Part shown: piece after piece, positions 35,197 to 40,189 of the stretch | Layout: every line of letters starts with the position of its first letter | How positions within the stretch are numbered: the first letter of the stretch is position 1 | From: Baffinella frigidus | Lineage: Eukaryota > Cryptophyceae > Cryptomonadales > Baffinellaceae | Length of the DNA stretch: 40,189 bases | Assembly (NCBI GenBank): GCA_026770585.1 | Contig: MU646322.1 | Span: 501,341-541,529 of the forward strand | Direction: 5' to 3' | The notes under the pieces: model-generated | What the model saw: only the letters and a program-made list of their open reading frames with translations | Database searches by the model: none | What the model was told of the DNA's origin: nothing | Program-made: the position numbers and the translations under genes

Positions 35197-35345
35197 CCGG
35201 TGTAGGATGACCGGAGTGACTTTACACAGTCACGTGGGCCGCAATTGCGGTTGAGGACTACATGTATCCAGGGATATGCCCGCCTCGGCAGACGTTGGAG
35301 CCATTGGCTGGCGAGAAGTTGGAGCCATTGGCTGGAGAACGACCC
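35197..35345. repeat. Inverted copies of 32425-32472 and 31500-31565
   Basis: 35197-35241 is the inverse of ACGTGACTGTGTAAAGTCAC and TCCGGTCATCCTACAC. 35250-35345 is the inverse of CCAGCCAATGGCTCCAACAT, CTGCCGAGGCGGGC, itself partly duplicated (GTTGGAGCCATTGGCTGG twice). Together with the left pieces they bracket the nuclease gene. Confidence 0.8.
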
Positions 35346-35361
35346 CCGTCAGAGAGATTTC

Positions 35362-35530
35362 ATAGGGCAACGTCCTGAAAACCGGGTAGTTAAGCCTACT
35401 GTATTGCCTACATGTACGGTAGGTCGTAGGGCCTAGGGGGTCCTATGAACCACTAGGTCCTAGGGGCCCTACGGCCTACCGTAGTCGATACCGTAGGCCT
35501 AACTACCCGGCTTTCAGGACCTTGCCCTAT
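35362..35530. mobile_element. MITE family H, copy 2
   Basis: ATAGGGCAACGTCCTGAAAA left, TTTCAGGACCTTGCCCTAT right; CCTACATGTACGGTAGG and CCTACCGTAG inner arms. Confidence 0.88.
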
Positions 35531-35582
35531 TAGATTGGTAATTTATTGCCAAACAACCAGCGCCAGCACCGCACATGCCCTG

Positions 35583-35699
35583 CAGGGATACCTCGCTCAT
35601 AAGAAACCGCCGCCCCCTAGGACCCTACAGTAGCCCTATGCCTAGGGCCTTGTGGTGGTCCTAGGGGGGTGGCGTTTTCTTATGAGCGAGGTACCCCTG
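35583..35699. mobile_element. MITE family A copy
   Basis: CAGGGATACCTCGCTCATAAG to CGAGGTACCCCTG followed by TA. Confidence 0.93.
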
Positions 35700-36020
35700 T
35701 ACGATGTGTGCTACTTACTGCACCCCATGACCCCCGTCAGAATATGGTGCCGCACATTCGGCAGAGGTCTTGATCGTTCTTTTCGCGTCGCGCAGCCGCG
35801 CTGTTCGTAGGCCCCGCCCCTGTTCCACCGTACATGTATCATGCATTAGCGCTGGTGTAACCCGACCAAGAGCATACTTACAGGCCGACGGATCCTCAAC
35901 TCTGAACCCTAAACCCTGTTCCACCACGAGATCCTTTAGGTCCTTTCGCTTCTTTTAAACCCCACCATAGGCGGACACTGCAACTGGTTCTGATGCAATA
36001 GCACTGGCATAACCCGACTA

Positions 36021-36138
36021 CAGGGGTACCTCGCTCATAAGAAACGCCCCCCCCCCCTAGGACCTCCATAGGGCCCTAGGCATAGACCTACTGTAGGGTC
36101 TTAGGGGGCGGCGCTTTCTTATGAGCGAGGCACCCCTG
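36021..36138. mobile_element. MITE family A copy with TA on both sides
   Basis: CAGGGGTACCTCGCTCATAAG to CGAGGCACCCCTG, TA...TA. The adjoining AACCCGACTA flank resembles the end of a repeat V copy at 35930-36000. Confidence 0.94.
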
Positions 36139-36233
36139 TAGTCTTGCAAGGCGTTTACGGAAGGGAATGCATGGTGTCCATGTTGGTATCGAATCGTGTT
36201 AAACGCGCTGTTTCGCCGCGTCGTGCATCAGTT

Positions 36234-36371
36234 CCACACGGTGGGCTACGAAGGTTTCGTTGGGGCTGGAATTCAGGGTGTTACGTGACCAGAGTGCACC
36301 AGAAAACCCTTGAAGTTAATTGCATCAAGGCGAGTTGACTTTTGATGAAAGGTTCGTAGTCTACCGTGTGG
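36234..36371. mobile_element. MITE family T, copy 2
   Basis: CCACACGGTGGGCTACGAAGG left, GTAGTCTACCGTGTGG right. Confidence 0.87.
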
Positions 36372-36653
36372 CTAGGGTAACTCGACCAAGAGCATACTAA
36401 CAGGCTGAAGGATCCTAAACTCTGAACCCTGAACCCCACCCTGTCCTTGAACCTATCCTGAACCCACAACCCGCAACCCTCAACCCTCAACCCGCCCCTG
36501 TTTCACCGAATGGAGCATTAGCACTGGTGTAACCCGAATAGCCGTACACGGCGGTCACTCGAGGGAATACAAGGTGGGCATGTTGGTTTCGAACCGAAAT
36601 GAACACACTTTCTCTCACTGAGAGCATTTACACAGGCCGACGGGTAAGGGCTC

Positions 36654-36813
36654 CCACCGCGGGCTACGAAGGGATTTTCGGCCCAAATCGGGCCGACTTT
36701 CCGTTACCTTATCCGTAGGAACCCCCCTATGCCCCTACGGCATTGCCTACCGTAGGGCCTAGGGACTATTCACTAGGGGGTTATTCAAAATCCCTTCGAA
36801 GTCCGCTGTGTGG
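36654..36813. mobile_element. MITE family C, reverse copy
   Basis: CCACCGCGGGCTACGAAGGG left and CCTTCGAAGTCCGCTGTGTGG right; GTTACCTTATCCGTAGGAAC inside. Confidence 0.92.
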
Positions 36814-36954
36814 AACAGGCCGACAGACGAGAGCTCCCACCTTAGCGAGAAATTCCAACTTCCACACGATACACGAACGAGGCAACCCCCACCCCTCACC
36901 CCTCACCCCTGCCCCTGAACCCCAAACTCTCAGCTCCAATCATACCTCATCCTC

Positions 36955-37425
36955 ATCACGGTTCGGGTTTCGGGTTTCGGGTTTCGGGTTCCGGATTTCT
37001 GGTTTCGGGTTCATGGTTCAGGGTTCAGGGTTTAGGCTTTCGGGTATCGGGTGTCGGGTTTCGGGTTTGGGGTTTCGTGTTCCGGGTTTCGTAATTCGGG
37101 TTTCGTGTTTCGGGTTTCGTGCTTCGTATTTCTCGGGTTTCGTGCTTCGTTTTTCGAGTTTCGTATTTCGTGTTTCGTATTTCGTATTTCGTGTTTCGTA
37201 TTTCGCGTTTCATGTTCCGGGTGTCGTATTTCGTATTTCGCATTTCGTGCTTCGTGTTTCGTGTTCAGGGGTTCAGGGTTTCGGGTTTCGGGTTTCGGGT
37301 TTCGGGTTTCGTGTTTCGTGTTTCGCATTTCGTATTTCATATTTCCTGTTTCGTATTTCATGTTGCGTATCTCGTGTTTCGTGTTTCGTGTTTCGGCTTT
37401 CGGCTTTCAAACCTGGCCGGTACCC
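36955..37425. repeat. TTTCGGG/TTTCGTG/TTTCGTA array
   Basis: Over 60 seven-base units. Unlike other arrays most are TTTCGTR rather than TTTAGGG. Long frames through it read RVSGFGF or ETRNTK and are composition artefacts. It abuts the CAG|GTTTGA boundary (37425) of the coding-like stretch at 37426-37617. Confidence 0.95.
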
Positions 37426-37514
37426 CTTCTCAACGTCCGCGCCAGGCACCCCCCGGTGCCTCGCGCGGTGAAAGTTTTGACCATCAAAATTTTGACCATT
37501 AATTTGACCGGCAC

Positions 37515-37617
37515 CGTCCCCGCCTCGCTCGGTGCGCTTGAGAGTTGCGTCGATGCGCACCATCCCGCCGAGGCCCTCACGTTCGAGTGAGAGCCGCACG
37601 ACAGTCCCCGCCGCCCC
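37515..37617 (-). CDS. Exon candidate, TVVRLSLEREGLGGMVRI
   Basis: Minus strand: acceptor GTGGCTTGCAG follows a TTTAGGG-type array (37638-37905). The frame reads GAAGTVVRLSLEREGLGG, then MVRIDATLKRTERGGD, ending at GACG|GTGCCG. The frame remains open further, to a second donor CAG|GTTTGA at 37425, through an AT-rich palindromic piece (TTTTGACCATCAAAATTTTG). Unrecognised family. Confidence 0.4.
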
Positions 37618-37637
37618 CTGCAAGCCACGCGGTGTTG

Positions 37638-37905
37638 AGGGTTTAGGGTCTAGGGTTTAGGGTTTAGGGTTTAGGGTTGAGGGTTGAGAGTTTGGGGTTT
37701 AGGGTTTAGGGTTTAGGGTTTGGAATTTAGGGTTCAGGGTTTAGGATTTGGAATTTAGGGTTCAGGGTTTAGAGTTTAGGGTTTAGGTTTTAGGTTTTAG
37801 GGTGGAGGGCTCAGGGTTTCGGGTTTCGGGTTTCGGGCTTCGGGTTTCGGGTTTCGGGTTTCGGGTTTCGGGTTTCGGGTTTCGGGTTTAGGGTTTAAGG
37901 TTTAG
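37638..37905. repeat. TTTAGGG/TTTCGGG telomere-like array
   Basis: About 35 units. TTTAGGG dominates the left, TTTCGGG the right. Confidence 0.95.
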
Positions 37906-37944
37906 CGAGAGGGGCCTGGGCGGGATACCGAAACCCAAAAAGGT

Positions 37945-37976
37945 GGGGACGTGCCTGGATGACTCTCAGGGTGTCC
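37945..37976 (-). pseudogene. Fragment of the PDZ-like exon
   Basis: GGACGTGCCTGGATGACTCT and CAGGGTGTCC match 38668-38697 (GAACGTGCCTGGATGACGTG and CAGGGTGTCC). The family J MITE interrupts it at 37977. Confidence 0.75.
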
Positions 37977-38187
37977 CCACTCGAGGCTGGAAGAGGGAGT
38001 ATTTTAAATGTGGGGTTGTTAAATTTAGTACCAGTCACGGGCAGGCTTGGCCACGTTGCTCCCATATATACGGGAGATACGTGACCGAATGCCCCTATTT
38101 GTGTGAAAATTACTACACAACTCTTTTGTTTCCTCACTTGTAAAAGAATACCTGTTTTGAAATAGTCACATTTCTAGCCTCGAGTGT
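37977..38187. mobile_element. MITE family J, copy 2, inserted in the exon fragment
   Basis: CCACTCGAGGCTGGAAGAGG left, TTCTAGCCTCGAGTG right; nearly the same interior as 8447-8655 except the central hairpin (CCCATATATACGGG in place of CTGACAGATTTCTGTCAG). Confidence 0.9.
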
Positions 38188-38389
38188 CCTGCCGCGCTTG
38201 CGGTACTACACTCTGAGCCATCACATTTCACCTAAGTCAACCCCCCCTGAAAGCCAGTGCCTTAAGTCAAATTTCTGCTCCCAGACCTGGTCCATCTGAA
38301 CGAAATGGCAACTTACTGCCGAGGATCAACTTTCTTGACTCAAGGTAAAATATCCTGGGTAGCAGCGTACTAGGATCCCGTCAATGTCG

Positions 38390-38425
38390 TAACCCTCAAC
38401 TCTCAACCATAAAACCCTAACCCCC
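38390..38425. repeat. Short CCCTAAA-like run
   Basis: AACCCTCAACTCTCAACC units, then an acceptor-like TGTTTGCTTTACAG at 38426-38441 with no recognisable exon after it. Confidence 0.6.
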
Positions 38426-38496
38426 ACTGTTTGCTTTACAGTAACCCCCCCCCCGCTTCTCCGGATCAAAAGCCCCCCCCCCACCACCAGGTGCGA

Positions 38497-38643
38497 GATA
38501 GATAGAGAGAGAGGGAGGGAGGGAGGGAGGGAGAGAGGGAGATAGAAGGAGAGAGAGAGAGTGTGTGTGAGAGCGAGAGAAAGAAAGAGAGAGAGAGACC
38601 GAGACAGAGAGAGAGAGACCGAGAGAGAGAGAGAGAGAGAGAG
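38497..38643. repeat. (GA)n / (GGGA)n microsatellite
   Basis: GAGA, GGGA and GAGACC units. Frames through it are artefacts. Confidence 0.97.
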
Positions 38644-38669
38644 CACCCTCCCCACACACATCTGGGAAC

Positions 38670-38748
38670 GTGCCTGGATGACGTGCAGGGTGTCCTGGAG
38701 TGCTTGGGGAACAGGAATCCCGTCGATTTCGCACAGGTGATCCCCCAC
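38670..38748 (-). CDS. PDZ-like exon fragment
   Basis: Minus strand: acceptor CGTGCGGCAG, then VGDHLCEIDGIPVPQALQDT followed by LHVIQA, to a possible donor GGCAC|GTTCCC. V-G-D-x-L-x-E-I-D-G-x-P-V followed by a short helix ending in a hydrophobic I is the central part of PDZ domains, which bind peptide tails. The frame is also open upstream of the acceptor (KFPYRVRQ). The carboxylate-binding loop is not seen. Three further partial copies lie at 37945-37976, 38372-38389 and 38869-38925. Confidence 0.5.
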
Positions 38749-38868
38749 CTGCCGCACGCGGTATGGAAACTTCACGACAGTTGACTAAACAGGCAAGTTT
38801 GTACCACGGCGGTTACTAATCTGAGCAGGCTTGTACTGTACACGTGGAAAAACTCCTAGTAGCCAACT

Positions 38869-38925
38869 GCCCTGGAGCGCTTGCGAAAAGAGGATCCCGT
38901 CGATTTCGCACAGGGTGTCCCCCAC
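38869..38925 (-). pseudogene. Partial copy of the PDZ-like exon
   Basis: Minus strand: CTGACAG|GTGGGGGACACCC; reads VGDTLCEIDGILFSQALQ, then diverges. Acceptor kept. Confidence 0.65.
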
Positions 38926-39146
38926 CTGTCAGCAGGCACGGACGCGATCTGTCAGCATGGACGTGACCTGTCAGCAGATACGGACGTGACCACGCCAGAT
39001 CACTAGTGGAAATTTCAGAACGCGCCGTTTCGTTTCGTGGTACTCAATGGGTGTGCGTGACCCGGTGAGACGCAGGTCCACCTGTCAGTAGGCACGGACG
39101 CGATCTGTCAGCACGGACGTGACCTGTCAGCAGACATGGACGTGAT
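38926..39146. repeat. CTGTCAGCA..GGACGTGA repeats in two clusters
   Basis: Units CTGTCAGCAGGCACGGACGC and CTGTCAGCAYGGACGTGAC, about 22 bases, three in each cluster (38926-38992, 39080-39146), 90 bases apart. Confidence 0.85.
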
Positions 39147-39159
39147 GATAGACTCAGGG

Positions 39160-39252
39160 TTGGTTGGCCTTAGGTCACACGAGAGAGAAGATAATCTCGA
39201 GGGACCTTCACAGAGTTGTATATCACCAAGTATACAACGTATACGAAGATAG
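39160..39252 (+). repeat. Dispersed repeat S, copy 3
   Basis: GGTCACACGAGAGAGAAGAT to TATATCACCAAGTATACAAC and GTATACGAAGATA. Confidence 0.75.
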
Positions 39253-39288
39253 CACATGGACGTGACGGGGCAAGTCGCTCTCCACGTC

Positions 39289-39435
39289 AATTTCATACGC
39301 AAACACTTATAATTTATAAACTGGATTCAATGAAATTCACTACACAGAACGATCTTTAATAGTAATATTAAAGCAAACGTGTAGTAATTTGATTGAAATC
39401 CAGTTTATAAATTATAGGTGTTTCCGTATGAAATT
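39289..39435. mobile_element. MITE family L, copy 2
   Basis: AATTTCATACGCAAACACTT left, inverse ...AGGTGTTTCCGTATGAAATT right; AATTTATAAACTGGATTCAA arms. Confidence 0.9.
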
Positions 39436-39525
39436 CTTCCAACATCACTCTGAGTGGAAGGGCGGCTCGCGTGGTCGCGCTCAGCTGGATTCCGCTCTGT
39501 AACATCCAGGAGTTTGTGATGATTT

Positions 39526-39675
39526 CCACTCAGCAGCCACCGTGGTCCTTTCTCCCCGGATTTCCAGGGGGGTTTCCGGGGGGAATGTCAGTTGCAGTCC
39601 ACACCAATGGATAAGATTTGTGAGAGAATCGTTTAGATGGACCGTTTTCCGAAGTCGCCGGTGGCTGCTAAGTGG
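39526..39675. mobile_element. MITE family D, reverse copy
   Basis: CCACTCAGCAGCCACCGTGG left, CGGTGGCTGCTAAGTGG right. Confidence 0.9.
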
Positions 39676-39719
39676 TATTCGTATCCAATTGTTCTCATCA
39701 GACGAGAGAGGATTCGTGC

Positions 39720-39779
39720 CTGCACACGGCCGTCGAGCGCCGCGGGCAACCCCGGCTCCAGCGCCACCACCACGATCGT
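39720..39779 (-). pseudogene. Truncated duplicate of the 40065-40131 exon
   Basis: Minus strand IVVVALEPGLPAALDGRVQ. The end is CAG followed by GCACGA, so the donor is GC instead of GT, and the acceptor side is lost. A family C MITE lies between the two copies. Confidence 0.65.
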
Positions 39780-39898
39780 ATGGGTGGGTTTGGTGCCACG
39801 GCAAAGCTACGTCGAAGCCAAGATAGCAAACTCTACCCATAAGATAGCACAAAACGGTGTTGTAAATTGAATCTGTTTCCGCCTTGGAGTGTCCCCCG

Positions 39899-40044
39899 GC
39901 TCCACATGAAGGGATGCTCGGCCCATTTCGGGCCGAGTTTCCGCTACCTTATCCATAGGAACCCCCCTATGTCCCTACGGGTTGCCTACCGTAGGTCTTA
40001 TCGCTGAGGGGTTATTCAAAATCCCTTCGAAGTCCGCTGTGTGG
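39899..40044. mobile_element. MITE family C, reverse copy
   Basis: Left end worn (GCTCCACATGAAGGGATGC), right end CCTTCGAAGTCCGCTGTGTGG intact. Confidence 0.88.
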
Positions 40045-40064
40045 GTTGCGTTAGATGCGCGCAC

Positions 40065-40131
40065 CTGCACACGGCCGTCTAGCGCTGCGGGCAACCCCGG
40101 CTCCAGCGCCACCACCACGATCGCCGTACCC
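40065..40131 (-). CDS. Exon, GTAIVVVALEPGLPAALDGR
   Basis: Minus strand: acceptor CTTTCTGGCGGGGCAG, one base plus 22 codons, donor CAG|GTGCGC. The intron upstream in the transcript is telomere-like (40145-40189). The product reads GTAIVVVALEPGLPAALDGR-VQ; a hydrophobic strand followed by an acidic turn. Family not recognised. A broken copy lies at 39720-39779. Confidence 0.5.
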
Positions 40132-40144
40132 CTGCCCCGCCAGA

Positions 40145-40189
40145 AAGACCCGGTTAGGGTTTGGGATTTGGGTTTTTGTTTGGAGGGGG
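40145..40189. repeat. Telomere-like sequence at window edge
   Basis: GGTTAGGGTTTGGGATTTGGG and a few further units, continuing out of the window. Confidence 0.75.

Noticed and set aside
36743-37590. Frames reading RVSGFGF or ETRNTK over 100-240 residues
   Set aside because: Heptamer telomere-like repeats have no stops in some frames; no other support.
38926-39146. CRISPR-like spaced repeats
   Set aside because: Units are directly adjacent without unique spacers, and the context is eukaryotic.

Overview
This is a stretch of eukaryotic nuclear genome, probably from a microalga. No prokaryotic gene layout, operon, tRNA, rRNA or CRISPR array is visible. The evidence for a eukaryote is: short coding exons bounded by GT-AG signals, many non-autonomous DNA transposons (MITEs), long microsatellites, two assembly gaps, and many interstitial arrays of TTTAGGG-type telomere-like repeats with TTCAGGG, TTTCGGG and TTGAGGG variants. 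TTTAGGG telomeres occur in green algae and plants but also in several other groups. A prasinophyte-like green alga with a large repeat-rich genome is my guess, not a demonstrated fact.

Genes. Only one long intronless gene stands out: a GxxExxY-family (PD-(D/E)XK nuclease superfamily) protein at 33803-34831 (+). The other coding sequence is cut into small exons. A METTL21-like protein methyltransferase (Methyltransf_16) can be followed across four exons at 3922-6575 (+). Two paralogous genes of an unrecognised ~86-residue protein lie head to head: 25733-26572 (-) and 27463-30646 (+). They align without a gap over 80 residues, yet none of their introns sit at the same position. Single exons or exon fragments include a J-domain start (9600), a Walker-B-like exon (20640-20724), a PDZ-like exon (38670-38748), a Trp-rich exon (19212-19331), a coiled-coil terminal exon (21617-21981) and several unrecognised ones.

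Two patterns recur. First, telomere-like arrays begin or end next to many exons, so they appear to be intron sequence; several acceptors read CCCTAAACCAG or similar. Second, exon edges, often with their splice site, occur as extra truncated copies a few tens to a few hundred bases away (around 3738, 14590, 16314, 19466, 19599, 25885, 27846, 29388, 29631, 37945, 38869 and 39720).

Mobile DNA. I named about 20 MITE families by letter from their terminal inverted repeats (TIRs). Family A (12 complete or nearly complete copies or clear truncations, plus one half copy; ~118 bp, nearly perfect palindrome, often flanked by TA) is the most abundant. Families C, D, E, H, I, J, K, L, N, O, T and W recur two to seven times. 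Nested insertions are visible, for example A inside C at 25031-25312. Layout: 1-3737 repeats plus two minus-strand exons; 3738-6765 methyltransferase gene; 6766-21616 MITE-dense with scattered exons of several genes; 21617-25732 coiled-coil exon, foldback and tandem repeats; 25733-30646 paralog pair; 30647-35530 repeats around the nuclease gene; 35531-40189 MITEs, telomere-like arrays and PDZ-like and other minus-strand exons.
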